Shown here: piece by piece, positions 1-7,650 of the stretch | Numbering within the stretch: position 1 is the first letter of the stretch | Layout of the letters: each line of letters opens with the position of its first letter | DNA from: Leptothermofonsia sp049200465 | GTDB lineage: Bacteria; Cyanobacteriota; Cyanobacteriia; Leptolyngbyales; Leptolyngbyaceae | NCBI RefSeq assembly: GCF_049200465.1 | Contig: NZ_CP120836.1 | Location: 1,488,001-1,552,000 of the forward strand | Length of the DNA stretch: 64,000 bases | Direction of reading: 5' to 3' | Made by a program: the position numbers and the translations under genes | Notes under the pieces: generated by a model | The model's input: the letters and a program-made list of their open reading frames with translations, nothing else | Database searches by the model: none | What the model was told of the DNA's origin: nothing

Positions 1-38
1 TGCCCATTTCCGCCGCGCGGTACTAGCGAGCGTATAGC

Positions 39-238
39 TATAGCGATCCTATTTGGATTGCGAGAAGGAGTTCCTCAGGAACTCCTTCTTGTAAGGTCTC
101 TTTATATCGCAGCTGATTTATAGCTTTACGCAGGTGCGTTAGGACGTTGGAATTAGAGAGGGAGTGGGGGCTTCGCCCCCAGCCAAGGGTGGAACCCCTG
201 CACCCCGTCCTAACCACAATGACTACCGCTATAGGACT
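39..238 (+). repeat. Family D hairpin repeat, copy 1 (interrupted by family A)
   Basis: It starts with TATAGCGATCC and carries an inverted repeat built on AAGGAGTTCC/GGAACTCCTT (about 66-90), then continues to CTGATTTA at 120 and resumes as TAGGACT at 232-238. The 121-231 stretch between is a family A element. Copies 2 (52642-52728, reverse) and 3 (56668-56754) have CTGATTTAGGACT uninterrupted, so the unoccupied site can be read directly. Confidence 0.75.
121..231 (+). mobile_element. Family A miniature element, copy 1 (111 bp)
   Basis: It begins TAGC and ends GCTA, with inner inverted repeats gttaggacg/cgtcctaac and a GGGGGCTTCGCCCCC hairpin. TA dinucleotides flank it at 119-120 and 232-233. 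Uninterrupted family D copies have a single TA at this point, so this is a TA target-site duplication, as made by IS630/Tc1-mariner-type transposition. No coding capacity. Confidence 0.85.
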
Positions 239-538
239 CTACATTAGCTATTGGCTTCAGTTATTAGAGGAGGGATGGGTCGATGAGTGATGGAGCGAAA
301 AGGTGATGGAGTAAAGGAGTGGATGGGTGGATGAGTGATAGGGGGGTAAGTTATGAGTTTTGAGTTTTCACCTCACCCCTCACCCCTCTCTAAGCAACTA
401 ACAATCAACAACTAACAACTAATACCAATGTTTTATGAAGCTGTACATTATCACCCCCCAGCTGTCACCGTCCTCCTTACCAAGGGATACTACAGAGGGT
501 TCTGATTCTACGCATCCTCATATTGAATTGGTATAACC

Positions 539-781
539 TCACTCTTCCCCGCCTCCTTCCCATCCTTCTGTGGACTGGCCGGGCTTTAAAAATAACCAGG
601 CAACAAAGAAAAAGAGGGCAGTAAGCAGTTGAATCACATCTAATGCAGACAGGTAACCGTCAGAAAAGGAGGCAATACTTCTGTCTGTAATTCCAAACAA
701 CCAGGAGGAAATGCCAAGAAACCAGATGCCCCGCTTCAACTCTCTCAAAACCGGATGAAATTCTGCTGGACGATTTTTCAT
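539..781 (-). CDS. Small predicted membrane protein, 80 aa
   Basis: I do not recognise the family. The ATG at 781 follows AAGAGCTAATC, an acceptable ribosome binding site. Residues about 16-33 (GIWFLGISSWLFGI) and 45-66 (ALDVIQLLTALFFFVAWLFL) look like two membrane segments, and the tail is acidic (GWEGGGEE). It stands alone between repeat-rich intergenic regions, reading away from the broken GAF gene. Coding status is likely but not certain because it is short. Confidence 0.5.
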   Translation of the reverse strand: MKNRPAEFHPVLRELKRGIWFLGISSWLFGITDRSIASFSDGYLSALDVIQLLTALFFFVAWLFLKPGQSTEGWEGGGEE

Positions 782-1104
782 GATTAGCTCTTATTCGAAG
801 CGAGACAACAAAGGAACAGAGCACCGCGAATTGCTAAACGATTTCTGTATAGCTTCTATGTTAAAAAACATTAACTTTACTTGCCATAAGTCCACAGATA
901 TATTTCCTCTAAAAGGAGCAGGTTAAACTCAGCACGCTGTATCCAGGCGGTTAAGCGATCACCAGTTGGCAAAGAAAGAGGAAGGAAGCCAGAGGAGCAG
1001 GGACTGAGGGCTAGGGACTGGATCAGGTATTTGGACAACTCAAAACTCAGAACTCATTCACCTCACCACCCCATCACCCTATACCCCTCACTCCTTACTC
1101 AGAT
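782..1104. other. Intergenic region with low-complexity tract
   Basis: No gene seen. Bases about 965-1020 carry gagcagggactgagggctagggactg-like words and 1040-1098 a pyrimidine-rich run (cacctcaccaccccatcaccc) that ends just before the GAF pseudogene start. The promoters of the divergent genes at 781 and 1105 should lie here, but I cannot identify them. Confidence 0.4.
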
Positions 1105-1542
1105 ATGAGCAATTCCCATCCACTTCTGACCGAAATTGCTGCCCAGGCTCAAACACGGGTTAATGCAGAAACGGCGGTTGTGGCTCTGGCTAAAGATGAA
1201 GGCAAGACCGTTTACTATGCAGCAGCGGTTGGTAAACATGCTGGTGCGATCGCAGAACGGCGCGGGCAAAAGGAAACCTCTGGTTTATGCGGGATTACCT
1301 TTCAGGAGTAACAACCTATTCTGGTCTGCCAGACAGGTGGAGATAGCCGGGTACGGCAAGATCAGGTAAAAGCATTGGACATTGAAACAGCGCTGGCAGT
1401 TCCATTGATTCACGAAGGACGCTTATTGGGTGCGCTTATGGTACTCAACCGAATGAATGGAACTCCCTATGACCAGGATGCAGAGCAGGCTCTGATTGAA
1501 CTGGCTGAATCTGCCGCTGTCCAGATTGCTCAAATCTGGTAA
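1105..1542 (+). pseudogene. GAF-domain protein gene with one internal TAA
   Basis: Codons 1-68 (MSNSHPLLTEIAAQAQTR...) and, in the same frame after a TAA at 1309-1311, 76 more codons to a final TAA at 1540-1542 together read as one GAF domain of about 144 residues. The second half has the typical pattern of a late GAF domain: ALDIETALAVPLIHEG, LLGALMVLNRMNG and DAEQALIELAESAAVQIAQ. GAF domains bind small ligands or mediate dimerisation in signalling proteins; a ligand cannot be assigned. The reading frame is otherwise intact, so the nonsense change is recent, is a sequencing error, or the two halves are still used. Just downstream (1562 on, another frame) LERERLKILTQTI could be a decayed coiled-coil continuation. 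Confidence 0.75.
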
Positions 1543-1965
1543 TCCTGCATAGAAATTACTCTTAGAGCGTGAACGCCTAAAAATCCTCACCCAAACTATC
1601 ACAAGGCTCTACTGCTCTCCAAATCCATTGGGGATAGGAGTTACAGGTTACAGATTTTCAGAAATGGATAAGCGAATATACCAGGTAGTGGTCTTGATCC
1701 AGGGATGTTATTGAACAGCAGGATGAACTGAAAGTTGCAATTCATCCTAACTTACAGCTCTACATAGCTCTACGCAGGTGCGTTAGGACATTGGAATTAG
1801 AGAGGGAGTGGGGGCTTCGCCCCCAGCCAGGGGTTCCACCCCTGTACCCCGTCCTAACCACAATGACGACCGCTATAACTTTCATCCCTGGAATCAGTAA
1901 CGACGTACAGGTATGCTGCTGAAACAGCAGCTTGAAAATTATTTTTGTTTGGTTGAGGAGGTTTT
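1543..1965. other. Intergenic region between two broken genes
   Basis: It holds possible decayed coding sequence at 1562-1610, family A copy 2 (1765-1875), and a perfect 7-bp stem with AAA loop at 1915-1931 (GCTGCTG-AAA-CAGCAGC) shortly before the BMP pseudogene. The hairpin is followed by ttgaaaattattttt and could be a weak terminator or an attenuator-like leader. Nothing else recognised. Confidence 0.45.
1765..1875 (+). mobile_element. Family A miniature element, copy 2 (111 bp)
   Basis: Same length, ends (TAGC...GCTA) and inner GGGGGCTTCGCCCCC hairpin as copy 1, with cgtaccccgtcctaacc-like right half. The right flank is TA (1876-1877); the left flank is CA, so one duplicated base has probably mutated. 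Confidence 0.8.
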
Positions 1966-3018
1966 ATGGTGTTTGGTACCGCTTCAAAGCGTTTGAAGGT
2001 TGCCGTGTTTAGTTTTGCTTTAACCGTTCCCCTGGCGGTGATGGCAGGATGTGCAACTCAACAGCCGACTCAGACTTCTTCTCCATCCCCGACTGAAACT
2101 GGCAATGCCAGCGCTGATAAGAAAGGGCAACGTCTGGCGGTTGTTCTACCAGGGCTACCAAATGACCAATCCTGGGATCAGGCCGCCTATGATGCGGCCC
2201 AGGCATTAAAAGCGAAAGGAGTGGATGTGGCGATCGCAGAGTCTGTTTCCCCCGCAGATGCGCCTAGAGTTTTGCGGCAATTTGCCGATGCAGGCTATAC
2301 CACTATCGTTGCCCATTCCTTCAATTTCTAGGAAGCTGTTTTTCAAGTGGCAAAAGACTACCCGAACGTAAGCTTTGCCTAGGCGGGTGGTATCAAAAAA
2401 ACGGGTAAGAACGTAGCAGATTATGATCAGCCCTTCTACCAGGGAGCTTCTATGGTGGGGTTGGTAGCTGCCAAGCTTAGCAAAACGGGTAAGTTGGGGG
2501 CAATTTATGGGTTTGACATTCCCGTTTGTCACTCTATGGGAGAAGCGATGCTGGCAGGAGCTAAAACCGAACGTCCCGATGTCAAGCTAGTGGCCTCGGC
2601 AGCAGGAGACTGGTACGACGTGACCAAGGGGAAGGAGGCCGCGATCGCCCAGGCTGACACGGGTGTAGATTTCTAGATTGGCTGTGGTATCGGACCGGCG
2701 CTGGGGGCTATCCAGGCCGCCAATACGAAGGGGGGACGTTACCAGCTACGTGGGTGATATGTCTTCTTAGGGACCCAAAGTGGTGGCTGCCAACCTGATC
2801 TGGAATATGGACCGTTATTTAGCAAAATGCTAGAAGATACGGCCTCTGGGAACTTTGACAACAAGTTTTACCAGATGGCAGTAGTGGAAGATGTCATTCG
2901 GGTTGACATTCCACCTAACTCTAAAGACACCGTTAGAGAAGACACCATCAAGAAAATCGAGGAAACCCGTGCCCAAATTGCATCAGGTACTCTCAAAGTC
3001 CCCTTTGTGCTGAAATAA
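1966..3018 (+). pseudogene. BMP/PnrA-family lipoprotein (ABC transporter substrate-binding) pseudogene
   Basis: The ATG at 1966 follows a GAGGAGG-type ribosome site. The product begins with a lipoprotein signal peptide (lipobox LAVMAGC) and continues with BMP-family text: LAVVLPGLPNDQSWDQAAYDAA, APRVLRQFADAGY, YDQPFYQGASMVGLVAAKLS, GKLGAIYGFDIPVC and LEDTASGNFDNKFYQMA. This family binds nucleosides or related ligands for ABC uptake. In-frame TAG codons occur at 2329, 2380 and 2674; a +1 shift follows an extra G in the G6 run at 2730-2735, a fourth TAG sits in that frame at 2768-2770, and a -1 shift near 2815 restores the first frame through to TAA at 3016. Intact text on both sides of each lesion shows a recently lost full-length protein of about 350 residues. 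No cognate permease or ATPase gene is nearby. Confidence 0.88.
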
Positions 3019-3030
3019 GGAGAATTTATG

Positions 3031-3228
3031 GGCGTTGCTGAAAAGCAGTAAGTAGCTAGGCGCAATTAAATTAAGGATAATTTCGGGGGTGGAGGGGGCT
3101 GCACCCCCCAGGCAGGGGGGTGCAGCCCCCACTCCTCCCTTTACCAATTAATGATGACTACCTACTTATGAATCGAAACGGAGTTTCGAGCATACAGTGC
3201 CTATTTCATACCCAAATGCAGCAACGCC
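3031..3228 (+). mobile_element. Family C element, copy 1, split by family B
   Basis: The left part (3031-3050) begins GGCGTTGCTGAA and the right part (3169-3228) ends GCAGCAACGCC. Without the family B insertion the element is 80 bp, exactly the size of copy 2 at 25979. Flanks GAATTTATG (3022-3030) and GATTTATG (3229-3236) look like a 9-bp target duplication that lost one base. The ends resemble IS903-group (IS5 family) termini. Confidence 0.75.
3051..3166 (+). mobile_element. Family B miniature element, copy 1 (116 bp), nested in family C
   Basis: Ends are AGTAGCTAG and CTACCTACT (imperfect inverted repeats), with a long hairpin of CCCCCCAGGCAGGGGGG type. TA flanks both sides (3049-3050 and 3167-3168), while intact family C has a single TA here (cagTAtgaatcg). 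This is a direct readout of TA duplication on insertion. Confidence 0.88.
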
Positions 3229-3322
3229 GATTTATGAGAAATTATCTCTGTACAGGCGAACGGCTGTTCACCCCAACCAAAAACCCCACGCTTCATAATC
3301 AACCTCATTCGGAGGCTATTCC

Positions 3323-4353
3323 ATGATCCAAACGACCGATCTCTATGCCAACAGTACGACTGAAAGCAATACCAATGGAAAGGGGAAGGATCCGGTTCTT
3401 TCGAATGATTGGCATGCCGTTGTCAAAGGGCAGGATCTACAGCCGGGAACCTTGATGAAGTTCCGGTTATTGGATACGGACCTGGTGGTATGGCGTGGCG
3501 GAGATGGACAGGCGCATGCCTGGGAGGATCGTTGCCCCCATCGCAGTGTCCGCCTTTCCAATGGCAGGGTTGAGGGCAATACTCTGGCTGTTCCTATCAC
3601 GGCATGGTTTACAACCCGGAAGGACGGTGTATCAGGGTACCAGCTCATCCGGGTTACGCACCACCCAGGCAAGCCTGTGCCCGCACCTTCCAGGTCAAGG
3701 AGCGCTACAACCTGGTTTATGTTTGTCTGGGAGAACCCGAAAAAGACCTGGTGGCATTTCCAGAATGGGATAAGCCAGCCTACCACTGTTATCTAGCTGG
3801 ACCTTATTTCATCTGTTCAAACGGCTACCGTGCAATTGAAAACTTTTTGGATGTTGCCCACTTTCCCTTCATTCACGGAGGCATTCTTGGCGACCTGGAC
3901 AGGCCGGAAATTGAAGACTACGAAGTGGTAATTAATGAGGATGGTCTCTTTGCAAAGAATATCCGCGTCTGGCAACCCGATCCCTACGGAACAGGTGTTG
4001 GAGATTTTGTAATTTATGACTACTGGGCATTTCGTCCGCTGACGGCTTATTTGCGTAAGTACAGCCCCAATGGGGATTGTCTGACTCTGCTCTACAATGT
4101 GGCCTCGGTTAGCGAAGAGGAATGTATTGCCTGGATGAGCGGCTCATTAAATTATGCCCATAGTATCTCCGATGAGAAGATTCGGGCATTTCAGGACAAG
4201 ATTGTTTTACAGGATTTGAATAATCTGGAGTCCCATTTTCCGAAGAAACTGCCCCTGAATGTGCCGCTGGAGTTTCATGTGCCCAGCGATCGCTCCACAT
4301 TGATGTATCGCAAATGGCTGAAGCAGCTTGGTATCACCTATGGCATCCTTTAG
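3323..4353 (+). pseudogene. Rieske [2Fe-2S] aromatic ring-hydroxylating oxygenase alpha subunit, frameshifted
   Basis: The ATG at 3323 follows GGAGGCTATTCC. Frame 1 encodes the N-terminus and the first Rieske motif CPHR (Cys71, His73). One base is missing near 3588, and the second cluster motif CSYH (Cys90, His93) lies in the frame that then runs to the TAG at 4351. The repaired protein is about 343 residues, normal for this family. The mononuclear iron site is intact: ENFLDVAHFPFIHGG gives the N-x2-D-x2-H-x4-H pattern. The family oxidises aromatic or heterocyclic substrates with an electron-donating reductase; the substrate is unknown here. The residue after CSYHG is Met where Trp is usual, so the loop may hold more than one lesion. 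It could also be a sequencing error. Confidence 0.85.
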
Positions 4354-4360
4354 GGTTGTT

Positions 4361-5566
4361 TTAGGGTTGTTTTTCTGAGGCAGGACTCACTTTGGATTGT
4401 TCGGGTATGCGATAAGAATCGCCTCTTTTTTCGGAGGTGGACGTTGCGGGAGACGAATACTTCATTCGGTACAGCTGATCCATCCACTGGTCAATGCGGC
4501 TACGGGCTTCCTCATACAAACTGCCCATCGGAGAAACCATAAAAGCTTCGTCAATCGCAGCCTGGAGGGAGCTTTCGTTGCCGCGACTGGCTAATCGTAT
4601 GGCCCGATCTAAATAGTAGCGATCTTCTATTGTTTCAGCTTGCCGTTGCCAGGTTTCAATGTATCGTTGGGCTTCCTCATAAGTTGGGGTGCCGTAATAG
4701 ATCTGCTGGGCTTCTTCGACCGCTGCCTTCAACCCCTTCAGCGTTCCCGATCGCGCCAATTCTTTTGCTCGGCGCAAATGGTTGATGGCCTCCAATTCAA
4801 AGCCCCGCTCCCATTTAGCAAAACTCTGAAAAGGATTAGCTCGGACTTTTTCGACTGCCGCTCTCTCCGCTTTTTGCTGCTCTCTGCCCGCCTGTACTCT
4901 GTTGAGCAATTCTTGATACTTCGTGGTTTCCCAGTAGCGGTTGCCCAATCTCACGAGTTTTCTGGCAATGTTCAAAGCCCCCGTCCACTCTTGCCTTTCA
5001 ATCGCATCCTGGGTCTTGTTGTAAATTTCTTCTGCCTTCTCCCAACTCTTCTTCCACTCATCAATACGGTTAATTGCCGTGGGGTAAACGCGACTGTTAA
5101 TGGAAATCAGTCGTGCGATATTAATGGCTCGATCCAGGTTCCCTTCTTGATAGGCCGCTTCTCCCAGATCAAGTAGATCCTGGGACCACTGTTCCAGGCG
5201 GCGATCGCCTGTCATTCGCAGTGGATCGCCCGTTGGAATCAAACTGATCAACTTAATCGCGTCACGCAGATTCTCTACTGTTTTGTTCCGGGCCATTTCA
5301 TCAGCACAGTAAAGGAGTACTGATGACGGATTATCAGAAGAAGATAAATTGGTCTGGCAGTCGGGAGATTCTGCCACCTTCAGTAAATTCCGAACCGCCA
5401 TCATCCCAGCCACCCCTGGCACAATCAGGGCAACCATCAGCCCCAACCCCAACAGCACTAAACGCTGCCAGGATGCAGTTTCTAACCATTTCAACAGCGC
5501 TTTGAAGGAAGATGGCTCTGGTGGCTGGGGAGGATCTGGAGAAGGGTTGATGGGAGAGGTATCCAT
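4361..5566 (-). CDS. Single-pass membrane protein with long helical repeat region, about 401 aa
   Basis: A proline-rich cytosolic N-terminus (SPINPSPDPPQPPEP) precedes one membrane segment (WQRLVLLGLGLMVALIVPGVAGMMAV). The remaining 330 residues are mostly charged helices with a loose repeat of the form A-x-N-x2-A-Arg-x-Ile/Leu-x-Y, resembling TPR-like or coiled-coil packing (LDRAINIARLIS, WTGALNIARKLVRL, YYLDRAIRLASRG). I recognise it as a conserved cyanobacterial type without an assigned function. The ATG at 5566 is preferred over an upstream TTG at 5578. The gene is convergent with the Rieske pseudogene, seven bases away. Confidence 0.7.
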   Translation of the reverse strand: MDTSPINPSPDPPQPPEPSSFKALLKWLETASWQRLVLLGLGLMVALIVPGVAGMMAVRNLLKVAESPDCQTNLSSSDNPSSVLLYCADEMARNKTVENLRDAIKLISLIPTGDPLRMTGDRRLEQWSQDLLDLGEAAYQEGNLDRAINIARLISINSRVYPTAINRIDEWKKSWEKAEEIYNKTQDAIERQEWTGALNIARKLVRLGNRYWETTKYQELLNRVQAGREQQKAERAAVEKVRANPFQSFAKWERGFELEAINHLRRAKELARSGTLKGLKAAVEEAQQIYYGTPTYEEAQRYIETWQRQAETIEDRYYLDRAIRLASRGNESSLQAAIDEAFMVSPMGSLYEEARSRIDQWMDQLYRMKYSSPATSTSEKRGDSYRIPEQSKVSPASEKQP

Positions 5567-5761
5567 CTTTCTAAGCAACGCTTTCGCAACTCTAACAGAA
5601 TTCTGACGGAGAAGAGCAGGCTCAGTCTATCCTGACTCTTCTATTCCATCACTCTACTACTCCATCCCCCCATTCCCCATCTCCCCATCCCCCCCTTACT
5701 CCTCCACAGTAATGGCGTAAAACCTTTGTTACGATGCGCGCTCTCCCTTTTCCCTTTGAGA

Positions 5762-7510
5762 TCAGAAGCTATAAGTTGTTCTCAACACTCCAATAAAGAC
5801 ATCATCGTTATCCCGGTTCTGGTTGAGGGCAGGAAGCCAGATGACAGCAGGGGTCAAGGAGAGGCCAGGAAGGAGCTGAAACCTGTACATGGCTTCGATG
5901 TGCAGGGCATCGTCTCGATCTGGAACGGAGCGCTGGCTTCCTCCTGATTCAACTCCCTTTAACGTTGGTTCTGACCCTACAATAATGGCACCCAGACCAT
6001 TTTTCCCAAACAGATCGGGGAAAGCTAGAACCCCGGCATAATTCCAGATATCGGCATCCCCAAACCCGATCAAACGAGCCTTGGTCAGCCCTGCCCAGCC
6101 ACCAATTACAAACCGGCGGGAGATTGCAAAGGATGCTTCTACCCCGTAGGAATTACTGGCGATCGGGGTGCTGGGTGGAAACAATGGTGCCAATCCCTGG
6201 GAGCCAGGCAGCAGGTTGGCCAGGAAGGTGCCTGTTGCAGTTCCAAGACCGCCATAGCGAAAGTCGCCCGCATCATCATAGGCATGGACGTAGGTAAAGC
6301 CCAGCTTAAAACGGTTAAATGGTTGCACCACAAGTTGGGCCAGGGCTGAGTAATTACCGTTAAATAGTCCGGAGTCAACTCCTGGCAGGCTGGCTGTGTT
6401 TGACAAATAGCCCAGATCAATTCTGAAGGCATCGCTGAGTTTAAGGTTGATCCCTACGCCTGCTCCATTGCCGCCTATGCGGTAAATGGGGTTGTGTTGA
6501 CCAAACCGGGAAACAGCCCCACTGCCCCCATCCTGATCATCCAGATAGGGATTGACCGTATCGGCGTAGTTGAAGTGCGATCCACCGGCCCCAAAGATAG
6601 TGACTGCGGCCCATTCACTAATTGCAAAGCTATAGCTGAGGAGGCTGACTCGAACTGAATTGGTGGTTTCAGCGACGTTGGAATTGTCATAGGCCAGCCG
6701 CCCTTCGTTAGAGAAGAGCAGATAAGCCGAATTGGCTCCACCCGTTACCCCGCCAGAAGCCAATTGGGGAATCGTGTTTCCGGCTTCAAGCCTGGTCAGT
6801 AGGAGGTCTTTGCCAGTGAAACTGGTTAAGAAGTTGAGGCGAACCCGGTTTTGAAAGACTGCCTGTGCTCCCTGGTCTTGAACGTTTGCTGGAATGCGTC
6901 CAAATCCAGTAATGTCTTCTCCGCCCAGAGAATCACCTCTAGAAAAAATCACTTCTCCAGCGAGTTTAGTTGTGGTCGAGAACTGTTGGGTTTCTAGAGT
7001 AGCGGTGCGGACATCGAGGGTGTCAATGCGACCTCGAAGGACGGCCAGTTCTGCCGCAAATTCTTCTTGCAGTCGTTGAATCTGCGCCAGGTCTTCTTTT
7101 CTAACAAAATCTGTGGTTGCCGCTGCTAACAACTCGCTCACCCGATCCATACAGGCGTTGAGGCCAGCGGCAAATTCGTAGCGGGACAGGGCACGGTTAC
7201 CCCGGAAGGTGCGATCTGGGTAACCGACGATACAGCCGTAGCGTTCAACCAGCGATTGCAATGCCTGAAATGCCCAATCTGTCGGTTTCACATCCGTCAA
7301 TTGGGAGACGGATGTTACCTGATCCATCCCTGAAACCACACGTTCTGTCTCGTTGGGCTTTACTGCATCGACAACCAGTGCATCCTGTGCGATCGCCCCC
7401 ACTGGTGCGATCGCACCCACCATCGCTGAAGCCAGGAACACCCCCCCCAGTTTCGGAAAGTGGCTCAGCAAGTAATATTGCAAAGAATGTTGCAGAGATA
7501 GCCTGGGCAT
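5762..7510 (-). CDS. SLH-domain OprB-family outer-membrane porin, 582 aa
   Basis: The order is a signal peptide (hydrophobic GGVFLASAMVGAIAPVGAIAQ), an SLH domain at about residues 65-125 (VSQLTDVKPTDWAFQALQSL, GCIVGYPDRTFRGNRALSRYEFA), a coiled coil to about 175 (LAQIQRLQEEFAAELAVLRGRID), and a beta-barrel domain ending in the aromatic signature TTYSF expected at the C-terminus of outer-membrane barrels. This is the major cyanobacterial porin architecture: the SLH domain contacts the peptidoglycan-linked polymer and the barrel admits solutes or inorganic ions. Substrate specificity cannot be read. The upstream region carries a hairpin CCACTT-ataag-AAGTGG (7584-7599) and a family C end. Confidence 0.93.
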   Translation of the reverse strand: MPRLSLQHSLQYYLLSHFPKLGGVFLASAMVGAIAPVGAIAQDALVVDAVKPNETERVVSGMDQVTSVSQLTDVKPTDWAFQALQSLVERYGCIVGYPDRTFRGNRALSRYEFAAGLNACMDRVSELLAAATTDFVRKEDLAQIQRLQEEFAAELAVLRGRIDTLDVRTATLETQQFSTTTKLAGEVIFSRGDSLGGEDITGFGRIPANVQDQGAQAVFQNRVRLNFLTSFTGKDLLLTRLEAGNTIPQLASGGVTGGANSAYLLFSNEGRLAYDNSNVAETTNSVRVSLLSYSFAISEWAAVTIFGAGGSHFNYADTVNPYLDDQDGGSGAVSRFGQHNPIYRIGGNGAGVGINLKLSDAFRIDLGYLSNTASLPGVDSGLFNGNYSALAQLVVQPFNRFKLGFTYVHAYDDAGDFRYGGLGTATGTFLANLLPGSQGLAPLFPPSTPIASNSYGVEASFAISRRFVIGGWAGLTKARLIGFGDADIWNYAGVLAFPDLFGKNGLGAIIVGSEPTLKGVESGGSQRSVPDRDDALHIEAMYRFQLLPGLSLTPAVIWLPALNQNRDNDDVFIGVLRTTYSF

Positions 7511-7605
7511 TTTTTCCCCTCACAACGACACAACCCGCAAAACTTTTATCACAGAAATTGCGGCAAGGAGTCGGGAGAATCACCACTTATAAGAAGTGGC
7601 ACAAG

Positions 7606-7650
7606 GGCGTTGCTGAAAAGCAGTATGAATCGAAACGAGAGTTTCGAACC
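7606..7650 (+). repeat. Family C left end, partial copy
   Basis: GGCGTTGCTGAAAAGCAGTATGAATCGAAACGAG matches the left half of the 80-bp family C element, but the sequence then diverges and no right end is found. It abuts the 3' end of the IS4-type transposase remnant and lies just upstream of the porin gene. Confidence 0.65.

Larger units (their letters stand above)
1..538. other. Gene-poor left edge with repeats and low-complexity DNA
   Basis: No convincing gene is visible. The stretch holds family D copy 1 interrupted by family A copy 1, then a purine-rich tract near 262-350 (repeated ggatggg/gatgagtgatgg words) followed by a pyrimidine-rich tract near 366-400 (cacccctcacccctc), which could fold back on each other. 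This resembles degenerate cyanobacterial STRR DNA. Bases 2-37 are open in one plus-strand frame ending in TAG and could be the tail of a gene to the left, but they are too short to judge. Confidence 0.5.

Noticed and set aside
1966..3018. Amber recoding (pyrrolysine-like or suppressor tRNA) of the TAG-rich gene
   Set aside because: Two frameshifts are also present and the plausible ancestral residues differ from site to site, so ordinary decay explains it better.
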